Shown here piece after piece: positions 45,878 through 54,748 of a stretch of DNA of 64,000 bases (position 1 is the first letter of the stretch; the number at the start of each line of letters is the position of its first letter). Source of the stretch: Virgibacillus sp. NKC19-3 (GTDB taxonomy: Bacteria > Bacillota > Bacilli > Bacillales > Amphibacillaceae); NCBI RefSeq assembly GCF_019837165.1, contig NZ_JAGYHC010000001.1:1426001-1490000 (forward strand). Reading direction: 5' to 3'. A program made the position numbers and the translations under genes. The notes beneath the pieces were generated by a model. The model was given only the letters and a program-made list of their open reading frames with translations, made no database searches and was not told the DNA's origin.

Positions 45878-46717
45878 TCACTGTACATTCTTACGTACTT
45901 TTTTCCGATAGTTGGAAGGAGGCATCTTTGTTTCACGTTTGAAAGCCTGCGAAAAAAAAGAATGAGATGAAAAACCATTGATACCAGCTATTTCCGCAAC
46001 GGAGTAATCTGTACTTTCAAGAAGCGTCTTGGATTCCTTAATCCGTATATCATTCAAATACTCGATAGGTGATACCCCCATTTCTTTTTTGAATGTATGT
46101 GCTAAGTAGTATTTATTAATATGCCCTACTTTTGCAAGTACATCCAGTGTTATGTCACTCCGATAATTTTGGTTGATGTAGTGTTTTACAAACGCAGTGG
46201 TTTTGTTTAGATTTTTTGTTTTCGTTTGCTCTATCGTAAAATTTCTTTCGCGCTGTAATTTAACAATGAGGATTTCAATGACATTTTGACAGACAACTTC
46301 ATATTCAAGATAACTGTGTTGTACTTCATCCAATAATTTATTCAGGTAGAACAGGATATCATTGCGATCTCCCCGGTAGGTGTACACTCCAATAGGTGTT
46401 TCATTTTCTTCTTGAAGCCAAAAGGACAACCCTTCAATTCCTAGTGCAATATATTTCATAGAGTCTTGATCATTGGAGCGTTCCGTATGTTCGACGTGCG
46501 GGTTGATGATGACAAGATCGTTTTCTTTGACTGGGATATCATGATTCGGTAGGACAAAAGCCCCCTTGCCTTTAACAATATAAAATAATTCTGTGAAATG
46601 ATGCGTGTGAGAGGTACTATGCCAACCTTTATCATACTCAGAATGTGTTACATAAAGAAGTTTGAAAGGCACTTTCTTCGTTGATTTGCTGTTCATTTTA
46701 TACAATTCGAATGACAT
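45878..46717 (-). CDS. AraC-family transcriptional regulator with cupin sensor domain
   Basis: About 279 residues. N-terminal cupin-like ligand domain (SHTHHFTELFYIVKGKGAF with clustered His), and two C-terminal helix-turn-helix units (LDVLAKVGHINKYYLAHTFKKEMG and VAEIAGINGFSSHSFFSQAFKRE). ATG 46717 follows AGAGGTG; a GTG at 46726 is too close. It is divergent from the galacto-N-biose transporter operon, with the TACCA/TGGTA repeat at 46744-46762 between them, and is its likely activator. Confidence 0.92.
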   Translation of the reverse strand: MSFELYKMNSKSTKKVPFKLLYVTHSEYDKGWHSTSHTHHFTELFYIVKGKGAFVLPNHDIPVKENDLVIINPHVEHTERSNDQDSMKYIALGIEGLSFWLQEENETPIGVYTYRGDRNDILFYLNKLLDEVQHSYLEYEVVCQNVIEILIVKLQRERNFTIEQTKTKNLNKTTAFVKHYINQNYRSDITLDVLAKVGHINKYYLAHTFKKEMGVSPIEYLNDIRIKESKTLLESTDYSVAEIAGINGFSSHSFFSQAFKRETKMPPSNYRKKVRKNVQ

Positions 46718-46900
46718 GATATTCACCTCTTTTGTCGGATTTTTACCATAATTATATTGGTATAAGATAAAAAAAGCAATATCTGATTAATACATAAATC
46801 TCCTTGTAGTCTATCAATTCAGGGTTTTAGAAGACTATTAGCTTAAAAGACAATTCAGACGCAGGAATTTTACACGCATAATAGCAATATACCTAAAAAA

Positions 46901-46933
46901 GTAAACAATATCTTTATTGTGGAAGCGCTTCAA
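46901..46933 (+). promoter_or_regulatory. Candidate LacI/CcpA-type operator for the galacto-N-biose operon
   Basis: TGGAAGCGCTTCAA (46920-46933) is a good cre/LacI-type palindrome. The preceding AAACAATATC and TTATTGTGG match the region before the GH101 gene at 39482-39514. It lies 50 bases ahead of the solute-binding protein gene. Confidence 0.65.
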
Positions 46934-46982
46934 AAATAGATATAATCTAATTGTATTTCATAAACCTAAGGGGGGAATCACG

Positions 46983-48347
46983 ATGAAATTGAGGTATCTA
47001 TTATTTGCCGGACTCATAATACTGTTGACAGCTGGTTTGGTTGCTTGTGGAGGTGCTGAGGAGAGTGGTAGTACAGCACAAGATGATTCAAGTGCAGACG
47101 AAACATCCGGCGACGAAGAAGTTACCTTGCATTTAGCTGCATTGGAATCAGCTTATGACGACGAAATGTGGGAAAATATTATTGAGAATTATGAGGCGGC
47201 TAATGAGAATGTCGCCATAGAATTAACCAGTGAAAAGAATCTTGAAGAAGTAATTAGACCACAAATGCAAGCTGGAGACTATCCAGATGTTTTTTTGCTG
47301 GCGACTGATCGTGAAGAAGCGTTGACGGAAACGCTAATTAAGGAAGATGGACTTGAGAACATAAGCGATGTTCTAGATATGACTGTACCAGGTGAAGATG
47401 TTGCTGTTAAAGATAAGATGTTGGAAGGATTCAGCGATACACTTGCTACCAACCCATATGGCGATGGGGAAATGTATATGGCCCCCATGTTCTACAGTCC
47501 ATCCGGGATGTTCTATAATGCCGGTCTGTTAGAAGAAAAAGGTTGGGAAGTACCTACAACATGGGATGAAATGTGGGAACTTGGTGATGAATCTGTTGAG
47601 GAAGAATTGTCCTTGTTCACTTACCCGATTGCTGAGTATTTCGATACGTTTTTAGGGTCCATGTTTTATGCTTCCGGTGGTCCTGATTTCTTCAATTCTG
47701 TGATGACGTACGAAGAGGGGATTTGGGAGACAGCAGAAGCAGAACGGGTTCTGCAAACGGTGGAACAACTCGCCGACTATACACACCCAAATACAGTGGC
47801 AAATGCAAACCCAAATGATTTTACTAGAAATCAACAACTAATCTTAGATAATGAAGCATTGTTTATGCCAAATGGCACATGGGTTGTTGAAGAGATGGCC
47901 GATGCTCCAAGAGCTGATGATTTTGAATGGGGTATGACGTCTGTGCCTGCATTTGAAGATGGGCAAGGTGATCGCTATGCCTTTACATTCTTTGAACAGA
48001 TGTGGATCCCTGAACAAGCTGAAAACAAAGAAGCAGCTAAAGAATTCATCGCGTATATGTATTCGGATGAAGCAGCTGACATCTTCCTGGAAGCTGGTGC
48101 AGTGCAGCCGATCGAAGGTATGACGGATAAACTGGAAGGACAAAAACAAGAGTTTTACAGCATCTATGAAGAAGACGTGCTTCCTGCAATGGGAACTTTC
48201 GCATCTACCGAGCCGGTACCTGGGGCTAATATGGGTGATGCACTATATGGAAGTGTCGATAGCGTAGTCAATGGTAACATGTCTGTTCAGGAATGGCAGG
48301 CAGATATACAAGAAGTTTCTGACAAGTTAAGACCTCAAATGAAATAG
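46983..48347 (+). CDS. Extracellular solute-binding lipoprotein, probably for galacto-N-biose/lacto-N-biose
   Basis: 454 residues with lipobox LVAC and an acidic linker, then a CUT1 family 1 sugar-binding fold (LHLAALESAYDDEMWENIIENYE, YSPSGMFYNAGLLEEKGWEVPTTWDEMWEL, AAKEFIAYMYSDEAADIF). I start at ATG 46983 after AAGGGGGG; the frame is open from 46917 but that part lies in the operator. Substrate is inferred from the GH112 phosphorylase in the same operon and the secreted GH101 that produces the disaccharide. Confidence 0.9.
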   Translation: MKLRYLLFAGLIILLTAGLVACGGAEESGSTAQDDSSADETSGDEEVTLHLAALESAYDDEMWENIIENYEAANENVAIELTSEKNLEEVIRPQMQAGDYPDVFLLATDREEALTETLIKEDGLENISDVLDMTVPGEDVAVKDKMLEGFSDTLATNPYGDGEMYMAPMFYSPSGMFYNAGLLEEKGWEVPTTWDEMWELGDESVEEELSLFTYPIAEYFDTFLGSMFYASGGPDFFNSVMTYEEGIWETAEAERVLQTVEQLADYTHPNTVANANPNDFTRNQQLILDNEALFMPNGTWVVEEMADAPRADDFEWGMTSVPAFEDGQGDRYAFTFFEQMWIPEQAENKEAAKEFIAYMYSDEAADIFLEAGAVQPIEGMTDKLEGQKQEFYSIYEEDVLPAMGTFASTEPVPGANMGDALYGSVDSVVNGNMSVQEWQADIQEVSDKLRPQMK

Positions 48348-48471
48348 GGGATGTCAGATCGGTCTTAAAATAATTGACTAGAAGTTTTATTGATTCATGG
48401 AACTATCGATTACAACTTGTTAGTTATATAAACACATGAAAGTTGATTGTTGATATAAAACAGAACAGCAT

Positions 48472-48515
48472 CTTGGTTTCTTGCATTTGTCACTAGGTAA
48501 GAAACCAAGGTTTTC
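48472..48515 (+). terminator. Intraoperonic hairpin/partial terminator
   Basis: CTTGGTTTCTT (48472-48482) pairs perfectly with AAGAAACCAAG (48499-48509), followed by GTTTTCT. It lies between the binding-protein and permease genes, where partial termination typically gives an excess of binding protein over permease. Confidence 0.8.
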
Positions 48516-48535
48516 TCTGAAGAGAGGTGAGCTAC

Positions 48536-49426
48536 TTGAGTAAAAAAATGGCAAGATCTATATTTATAGCGGTATGTATATCTCCTGCGCTTCTATTATT
48601 TATCCTCTTTATGGTTGTACCAACATTTGAGGTTTTTCGAATGTCCCTGTATCGATGGGGAGGACTGTCCAGCACACAACAATTTGTGGGCTTGGACAAC
48701 TTTCAAATCTTGTGGAATGATATGCAGTTTATCCAGTCATTTCAGAATACGATCTTACTGATTGTTTTGGTAGCTATCGTCACCATGTTTTTTTCACTTG
48801 TATTCGCAGCTATATTAACAAGGGAAAAATTGATTGGTGGGAATTTTTTTAGAGTCATATTTTATATTCCAAATATTTTATCTATCGTTGTTATAGCAGG
48901 TATATTTTCAGCTATTTATAATCCGGAAAATGGATTATTAAATAGTATTTTTGGAATTTTTAACTTAGAAAACTGGCAGCAGCTCTGGTTGGGCAATCAG
49001 GATATCGTTATCTATAGTGTTGCCGGGGCGCTAGTCTGGCAGGCTATTGGCTATTATATGGTTATGTATATGTCCAGTATGGCTGGTATTCCAGCTAGTT
49101 ATTATGAGGCGGCGGCTTTGGAAGGTGCGGGTAAGATTAAACAATTTACTGCCATTACACTTCCATTGATATGGAATAATATTCGAACAACAATGGCATT
49201 TTATATTATTAGTACCATCAACCTTAGCTTTTTGCTGGTAATGGCGATGACAGGCGGAGGACCAAATGGATCAACAGAAGTTTTTCTCTCCTATATGTAT
49301 GATCAGGCATATAGCAATTCAACTTACGGCTATGGGATGGCCATAGGAGTTGTTGTTTTCACCTTCTCGTTTTTACTTGCTGCTATTGTCAGCCAAATTA
49401 CCAAACGTGATGTGCTGGAGTATTAA
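48536..49426 (+). CDS. Sugar ABC transporter permease (CUT1, MalF-like)
   Basis: 296 residues with about six hydrophobic segments and the EAA loop YYEAAALEGAGKIKQFTAITLP. AGAGGTG is best spaced for TTG 48536; GTG 48527 is an alternative. It works with the next permease and the binding protein upstream. No ATPase gene is present, so a shared MsmX-type ATPase elsewhere is likely. Confidence 0.92.
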   Translation: MSKKMARSIFIAVCISPALLLFILFMVVPTFEVFRMSLYRWGGLSSTQQFVGLDNFQILWNDMQFIQSFQNTILLIVLVAIVTMFFSLVFAAILTREKLIGGNFFRVIFYIPNILSIVVIAGIFSAIYNPENGLLNSIFGIFNLENWQQLWLGNQDIVIYSVAGALVWQAIGYYMVMYMSSMAGIPASYYEAAALEGAGKIKQFTAITLPLIWNNIRTTMAFYIISTINLSFLLVMAMTGGGPNGSTEVFLSYMYDQAYSNSTYGYGMAIGVVVFTFSFLLAAIVSQITKRDVLEY

Positions 49427-49443
49427 GAAGGGAGTTGCAGCTT

Positions 49444-50325
49444 ATGAAAAAAACAAAACGAATTCGTACAGAAACGCTATTTAAATTGTTTATATATGTG
49501 GCGCTTATCGTGCTGGCTATTTCCATTATCGTTCCTGTTGCTTGGGTTTTTTTGGCTTCCATTAAGGAAAATGCAGAATTCTATGGGAATCCGTGGGCGT
49601 TTCCTGCTGATATGCACATAAAAAATTTTGTCGAAGCATTTATTGAAGCAAATATGGGGCAGTATCTATTAAATTCAGTAATAGTTACTTCATTAGCATT
49701 GTTTTTCTTACTTATCATTGCACTGCCGGCAGCTTATGTCCTTTCTAGGTTTAAATTTTTCGGTAGTGGTTTGCTCAATACGTTCGTAAAAGCCGGTTTA
49801 TTCATAAATGTTAGTTACATAGCTGTACCAATCTTTTTATTATTACTTGGCTGGGATAATGAATTAAGGGCTTTGATTGGGGAGGATTTCTTTTTAAATA
49901 ATCGAGTTATGCTCGGCTTGATTTATGCATCAACCGCATTGCCGTTTACTATCTTTCTATTATCGAGTTATTTTGAAACATTGCCATCTGATTTTGAAGA
50001 AGCGGCAAATATTGACGGTGCCGGTTATTTCAGAACAATGTTTTCTGTTATGCTGCCGATGGCAATGCCAAGTATTGTGATCGTAATATTGTTTAATTTT
50101 TTATTATTTTGGAATGAATATATTTTGGCGCTCACCATCATGCCCGGAGAAAATAAAACCTTACCAGTCGGGTTGTTGAATCTTCTTGCTGCTGAGCGCG
50201 CGGCTGTGAATTACGGTCCAATGTATGCAGGAATGGTGATTGTTATGTTACCGACATTAATCTTATACATTATTGTTCAAAAACGTTTAACTGAAGGAAT
50301 GACAGTAGGTGGAGTGAAAGGATAG
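49444..50325 (+). CDS. Sugar ABC transporter permease (CUT1, MalG-like)
   Basis: 293 residues. EAA motif DFEEAANIDGAGYFRTMFSVMLP, usual C-terminus TEGMTVGGVKG. ATG 49444 follows AAGGGAG. Only 17 bases separate it from the preceding permease gene and the phosphorylase frame begins at its stop, so these genes are translated as one unit. Confidence 0.93.
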   Translation: MKKTKRIRTETLFKLFIYVALIVLAISIIVPVAWVFLASIKENAEFYGNPWAFPADMHIKNFVEAFIEANMGQYLLNSVIVTSLALFFLLIIALPAAYVLSRFKFFGSGLLNTFVKAGLFINVSYIAVPIFLLLLGWDNELRALIGEDFFLNNRVMLGLIYASTALPFTIFLLSSYFETLPSDFEEAANIDGAGYFRTMFSVMLPMAMPSIVIVILFNFLLFWNEYILALTIMPGENKTLPVGLLNLLAAERAAVNYGPMYAGMVIVMLPTLILYIIVQKRLTEGMTVGGVKG

Positions 50326-50334
50326 GTGACGGAG

Positions 50335-52494
50335 ATGAATAAATCAAAGGGAAGGGTAACCCTTCCAATCGAAGAAAATTTCCTGGAGGAGACGAAAGAA
50401 TTAATGGATCGCTGGGGTGCTGATGCACTTCGAGATAGTGATGGAACAAAGATGGACGAGGAAATGAAAAAACTTCATTCCAAAATTTATACGACATATT
50501 TTGTAGCACGTGGACATAACGAATTTGCAGAGCAGCATCCCGAAGAAATGCAACAGCTATATCTCATGTCTTTATATAATACTGCAACAGAGTCAAGCTT
50601 AAAAATCAATTTTCTCCAAGGCTATTTTAAGGAGCAGATAGACGCTGATTATGTTCATGATCCAAAAAAATGGTGGGAAGTTATTGACAGAACGACTGGG
50701 AATGTGATCGATCCAGCTAGTTGGGAGGTCATTCAGCAGGATAACCAGTTGCTTATTCGTGATGCAGAACCTTGGCATGAATATACAGTATCCTTTTTGG
50801 CATATATGAAATGGGACCCGACGCAAATGTATAATCACATTACAAATAATTGGGGTGATAAACCGCATGAAATTCCATTTGATGCACGTCAACCCTACTC
50901 TCAGCAGTTTATACGGGATTATTTACAAAAATGGCTGAAAGAGAACCCCGACACGGATGTGGTTCGATTTACCACGTTTTTTTATCATTTTACGCTGATC
51001 TTCAACCATCTCGGGAAAGAAAAATTTGTAGACTGGTTTGGATACGGTGCAAGTGTGTCAGTTGCCGCCTTGGAAGCTTTTGAAAAAGAAAGGGGATATA
51101 GGCTTCGTCCAGAACATATTGTTGATCAAGGTTATTACAACACGTCATTTCGAGTTCCTTCCAAACCATATTTGGATTATATTGATTTTATCCAGCAGTT
51201 TGTAGCTCGACAAGTAAAGGAACTGGTGGACATTGTTCATCAAAGTGACAAGGAAGCGATGATGTTTTTGGGAGACAATTGGATCGGTACGGAACCCTAT
51301 GGTAAATACTTCAGAGAAACAGGGATAGATGCGGTTGTGGGAAGTGTTGGCGACGGAACGACATTGAGACTGATATCAGATATTCCGCATGTTGACTATA
51401 CAGAAGGTCGCTTTTTACCATACTTTTTTCCGGACACCTTCTATGAAGGAAATAACCCGGTCATTGAAGCGAATGAAAACTGGCTGACCGCTAGAAGAGC
51501 GCTCATGCGCAAGCCGGTGGATAGAATCGGCTATGGTGGGTATCCCAGCTTACCCTATAGGTTTCCGGATTTTATTGATTATGTGGAAAAGGTTACAAAT
51601 GAATTCCGTGATATTTATAGCAAGATCAAAGACGCTAAGCCCTATACCGGTATCAAAGTTGCGATCTTAAATGCTTGGGGGAAACTCCGAACATGGCAGA
51701 CGCATATTGTGGCTCATGGGAAGTTCTATAAACAGACATATTCCTATTATGGCGTGGTTGAGGCCTTGAGTGGAGGAGCTGCAGAAGTTTCATTTATTAG
51801 TTTTGATGATGTAATAGAAAATGGGATTCCAAATGATGTGGATGTCATCATCAATGCAGGCGATGCAGGTACTGCCTTTTCAGGTGGTGAAAAATGGAAA
51901 GATGTCAGATTGGTTACTGCCATAAGGGAATGGGTATACAATGGCGGGGGTTTTATCGGTATCGGCGAGCCATCTGCTGTTCATCATGAAGGTCGTTATT
52001 TTCAGTTGGCAAACATCCTCGGTGTGGATAAGGAATTAGGTTTTGGTTTATCGACCAACAAGTACTTTACTGAAAAGACTGATTCCCATTTTATGGCAGA
52101 AGATCTGGATGTGTATTATTTCGGTGAAGGAAGCGGAAATATCTACGCACTTAGTGAAGATACGGACATTATCGAATATAGTGATGGAAGTGTCCGGTTG
52201 TCGAGTACACCATTTGGCAAGGGAAGAGGTGTTTATATGGCAGGTTTGCCGTACAACCACGAAAACACTCGTTTATTAATGCGAGCTATGTTTCATGCGG
52301 CAAGCAGGGAACATGATTTCAAAAAATGGCATGCTTCCAATATGCACTGCGAAGTCCATGCATATCCATCTATAGGGAAATACGCTGTTGTGAATAATTC
52401 CAGTAGTCAACAACAAACGGATGTTTATGATGGAAACGGTTCAATACATAACTTGACACTTGAACCAAGTAATATTATATGGGGGGAGATGTGA
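50335..52494 (+). CDS. GH112 1,3-beta-galactosyl-N-acetylhexosamine phosphorylase
   Basis: 719 residues, the normal GH112 length. Phosphorolytic cleavage of galacto-N-biose or lacto-N-biose into alpha-Gal-1-P and GalNAc or GlcNAc, in the cytoplasm, saving one ATP. Diagnostic segments include RFTTFFYHFTLIFN, WFGYGASVSVAALEAFEKERGY, MMFLGDNWIGTEPYGKYF, VGSVGDGTTLRLISDI, ILNAWGKLRTWQTH and INAGDAGTAFSGGE. I start at ATG 50335, spaced from TAGGTG; GTG 50326 is an alternative. Transporter genes precede it and a HexNAc kinase gene follows, as in known galacto-N-biose pathways. Confidence 0.94.
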   Translation: MNKSKGRVTLPIEENFLEETKELMDRWGADALRDSDGTKMDEEMKKLHSKIYTTYFVARGHNEFAEQHPEEMQQLYLMSLYNTATESSLKINFLQGYFKEQIDADYVHDPKKWWEVIDRTTGNVIDPASWEVIQQDNQLLIRDAEPWHEYTVSFLAYMKWDPTQMYNHITNNWGDKPHEIPFDARQPYSQQFIRDYLQKWLKENPDTDVVRFTTFFYHFTLIFNHLGKEKFVDWFGYGASVSVAALEAFEKERGYRLRPEHIVDQGYYNTSFRVPSKPYLDYIDFIQQFVARQVKELVDIVHQSDKEAMMFLGDNWIGTEPYGKYFRETGIDAVVGSVGDGTTLRLISDIPHVDYTEGRFLPYFFPDTFYEGNNPVIEANENWLTARRALMRKPVDRIGYGGYPSLPYRFPDFIDYVEKVTNEFRDIYSKIKDAKPYTGIKVAILNAWGKLRTWQTHIVAHGKFYKQTYSYYGVVEALSGGAAEVSFISFDDVIENGIPNDVDVIINAGDAGTAFSGGEKWKDVRLVTAIREWVYNGGGFIGIGEPSAVHHEGRYFQLANILGVDKELGFGLSTNKYFTEKTDSHFMAEDLDVYYFGEGSGNIYALSEDTDIIEYSDGSVRLSSTPFGKGRGVYMAGLPYNHENTRLLMRAMFHAASREHDFKKWHASNMHCEVHAYPSIGKYAVVNNSSSQQQTDVYDGNGSIHNLTLEPSNIIWGEM

Positions 52495-52495
52495 A

Positions 52496-52663
52496 ATGAA
52501 CGATAGTCTGTCCCGTGTATTGAAAGTTGTCTTTTTTCTTTTTTGTATGTTTTTGATTGTGTTTGGTCAACAAACAGTCGGTAAAGTATATTTGCTTCTT
52601 CAATTGATCGGTCTTGCGGGGCTGTTATTTTTGCTATGGAATTACAATCGAAAATTTATATAG
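52496..52663 (+). CDS. Small membrane protein, 55 residues
   Basis: Starts at ATG 52496 immediately after the GH112 stop, behind GGGGGGAG. It has two hydrophobic segments (VLKVVFFLFCMFLIVFG and YLLLQLIGLAGLLFLLW) and a basic tail. Small membrane proteins of the DUF6903 type are known beside GH112 genes and this resembles them, from memory only. Function unknown; perhaps a transporter accessory. Confidence 0.75.
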   Translation: MNDSLSRVLKVVFFLFCMFLIVFGQQTVGKVYLLLQLIGLAGLLFLLWNYNRKFI

Positions 52664-52739
52664 GAACTTGTAAAATGCTATTTAAGCATTAGGATAAAGG
52701 TACGTGAATAACGTAGATGCAGAGAAGGGGAGATGGATA

Positions 52740-53663
52740 ATGAAGTATGCCATTGGTTTGGATATTGGCGGAACAAAGGTTGCAAGTGGTATTATCAATC
52801 AAAATGGAGATATCATTCAACGGGAAATTGCAAAAAGTGATCCATCCACGAGAGAGAATATGTTTTCTAGCGTGGTTACATGTCTGGAACAGCTTTTGGG
52901 TCACTCCAGCATCCCAATATCTGACATCTATGGTATTGGAGCAGGAGTTCCGGGAAAAGTTGATCGAAAAAATGGTATTGCTGTCTTTCAAAATAACCTG
53001 CCATGGCGCAACTTTTCTTTTGTGGACAGAATACGCAAAGCATTTGAAATCGACCGCGTTCTTATCGATAATGATGTGCATATGGCTGCATTTGCTGAAT
53101 GGAAAGAAGCACATCTTCACCCGGATCAATTATTCGTTTATATAACGATTAGTACAGGGATTTCGAGTGCGATTATCCAAGGTGGAGATTTCATTCGCGG
53201 AGCGGGCTTTGCTGGAGAGGTAGGCTTCATCCCAGTCTATCAACATAACGAAGATTCACTGGAAAGGCTTGAGGATACGGCTTCCGGCCCAGCTCTTCAA
53301 AAACATGCAAACAAACAGTATAGAAGGTCGGACATGACTGCTAAGCAATTATTTGACAACTTTTATACTGGTGATCCAAAAGCGCAATTGCTAATTGATA
53401 ACATAGCTGGTGCACTGGCTCAAGGTGTGTATACATTCAATTGCCTGCTGGATCCACATAAAATGGTCTTTGGCGGCAGTGTGATGTTCAATAATCCTGA
53501 TCTGCTTATGCGTGTGAAGTCTAAATTAGATTATTGGCTTATGGAGGAGCAAAAGCACATATTGAACAACATGGAATTGAGTCACATGGGAAATGAGCAG
53601 GGGATCATTGGTGCCGGTCGCAGTGTTATGGAAATTGAAGGCAAAGTACAGGGCAGTGCGTGA
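52740..53663 (+). CDS. ROK-family sugar kinase, probable N-acetylhexosamine kinase
   Basis: 307 residues. ATP motif GLDIGGTKVASG, the catalytic region IDNDVHMAAFAEW (Asp of the DNDV motif), FAGEVGFIP and the late GGSVMFNNPDLL. There is no DNA-binding domain, so it is an enzyme and not a repressor. The canonical zinc cysteines of the ROK consensus are not evident. ATG 52740 follows GGAGATGG. In this operon it most likely makes GalNAc-6-P or GlcNAc-6-P from the GH112 product. Confidence 0.88.
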   Translation: MKYAIGLDIGGTKVASGIINQNGDIIQREIAKSDPSTRENMFSSVVTCLEQLLGHSSIPISDIYGIGAGVPGKVDRKNGIAVFQNNLPWRNFSFVDRIRKAFEIDRVLIDNDVHMAAFAEWKEAHLHPDQLFVYITISTGISSAIIQGGDFIRGAGFAGEVGFIPVYQHNEDSLERLEDTASGPALQKHANKQYRRSDMTAKQLFDNFYTGDPKAQLLIDNIAGALAQGVYTFNCLLDPHKMVFGGSVMFNNPDLLMRVKSKLDYWLMEEQKHILNNMELSHMGNEQGIIGAGRSVMEIEGKVQGSA

Positions 53664-53682
53664 AGCTACAATAAGAAGATGA

Positions 53683-53837
53683 ATTCAGGAATCTCGGTTC
53701 TAAATTATAAAACGTCTCACTCAACTTGGTGTGACAATCACTTGTAGAAAACAACGTAGAATACTAAAAATCACATTTTTACTGGAGACTCCATTTCATG
53801 CCTTTAAAATTGGAAATTAGAACCGAGATTCCTGAAT
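53683..53837. repeat. 155-bp element bounded by 20-bp perfect inverted repeats (MITE-like)
   Basis: ATTCAGGAATCTCGGTTCTA at 53683-53702 is the exact reverse complement of 53818-53837. About 115 bases of AT-rich, non-coding sequence lie between, with smaller internal hairpins. It follows the kinase gene by 20 bases and could act as a large terminator hairpin, but the length and perfection of the arms are more typical of a miniature inverted-repeat element. Confidence 0.7.
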
Positions 53838-53851
53838 ATAAATAGAAAGGG

Positions 53852-53900
53852 TTTACATTTATTAATTTATGATCTATACTATAATCAACTGGTTATAACC
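53852..53900 (+). promoter_or_regulatory. Promoter and GntR-type operator for the Aga PTS operon
   Basis: TTTACA (53852-53857), 17-base spacer, TATACT (53875-53880). Ten bases further is the perfect palindrome GGTTATAACC (53891-53900), well placed for repression by the GntR/HutC regulator encoded next. A related partial motif, CTGGTAATGACAACATAACC, lies near 54703 before agaS. Confidence 0.75.
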
Positions 53901-53931
53901 GCAAATTTTTATAGGAGGTGGCAAACATTCG

Positions 53932-54648
53932 TTGGATAAGCAAAGCAAGGTGCCATTGTATTTGCAATTAATGGAGGATATTATTAAGAAAATCGATGCA
54001 GAAGAATACCGAGAACACGAAAGGCTACCGTCTGAACGGGAACTGTGTGATCGGTTTGATGTAAGTAGAATCACGGTGAGGCAAACGTTACAGGAATTGG
54101 AACGAGAGGGATATATTTACAAGTTGCATGGAAAAGGCACTTTTGTTGGGTTGAAGACTTTTAATCAAAACTTGGTAAAAATGTACAGTTTTACAGAGGA
54201 AATGAAAACGTTGGGAAAACAACCTGCTACCCACGTCCTTTCCTTTCAAATAATTGCGGTAGATGAACGATTAGCTAGTAAAATAGATTTGGAACCGTTA
54301 GATGACGTCTACCAAGTGATTCGTTTGCGACTTGCTGATGATGAAGCCTTAATGTATGAAACATCGTACTTGCCAAAGCGTATTTTTCCGAACCTTACCA
54401 AGGCAGACTTTGACCAGCGTCCTATGTATGATATTTTCTTAGAAGATTATCAGATTGGTATAACTAAAGCAATCGAGCGTTTTTCACCAACAAGTGTCAG
54501 ACAAAAGGAAGCTGATTACTTACAAGCTCCAATCGATCAACCAGCCATGCTCGTGAAACGTTTTGCTTATCATAATGACAAGTTGGTTGAATATACTGTT
54601 AGTGTGGCACGTGGTGATAAATTCGACTATACTGTAGAATTAACATAA
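53932..54648 (+). CDS. GntR-family (HutC/FarR subfamily) transcriptional regulator
   Basis: 238 residues. N-terminal winged helix (VPLYLQLMEDIIKKIDAEEY, LPSERELCDRFDVSRITVRQTLQELEREGYIYKLHGKGTFV) and a C-terminal UTRA ligand domain (YQVIRLRLADDEALMYETSYLP, AIERFSPTSVRQKEADYL). Start TTG 53932 follows ATAGGAGGTGG. Heads the agaS/PTS operon and likely responds to an amino-sugar 6-phosphate, like NagR or AgaR-type regulators. Confidence 0.93.
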   Translation: MDKQSKVPLYLQLMEDIIKKIDAEEYREHERLPSERELCDRFDVSRITVRQTLQELEREGYIYKLHGKGTFVGLKTFNQNLVKMYSFTEEMKTLGKQPATHVLSFQIIAVDERLASKIDLEPLDDVYQVIRLRLADDEALMYETSYLPKRIFPNLTKADFDQRPMYDIFLEDYQIGITKAIERFSPTSVRQKEADYLQAPIDQPAMLVKRFAYHNDKLVEYTVSVARGDKFDYTVELT

Positions 54649-54661
54649 GTGATGTAGCTGA

Positions 54662-54690
54662 ATGCGATCAAATTCAAATGATCGTATTTT
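54662..54690 (+). terminator. Hairpin between the GntR gene and agaS
   Basis: ATGCGATCA (54662-54670) pairs with TGATCGTAT (54679-54687) with one G-U pair, followed by TTT. Probably a weak terminator that separates regulator expression from the enzyme and PTS genes. Confidence 0.55.
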
Positions 54691-54748
54691 AAAGAACAAA
54701 CTGGTAATGACAACATAACCATAAGATATGCGTGATGGAGGATGGCAC

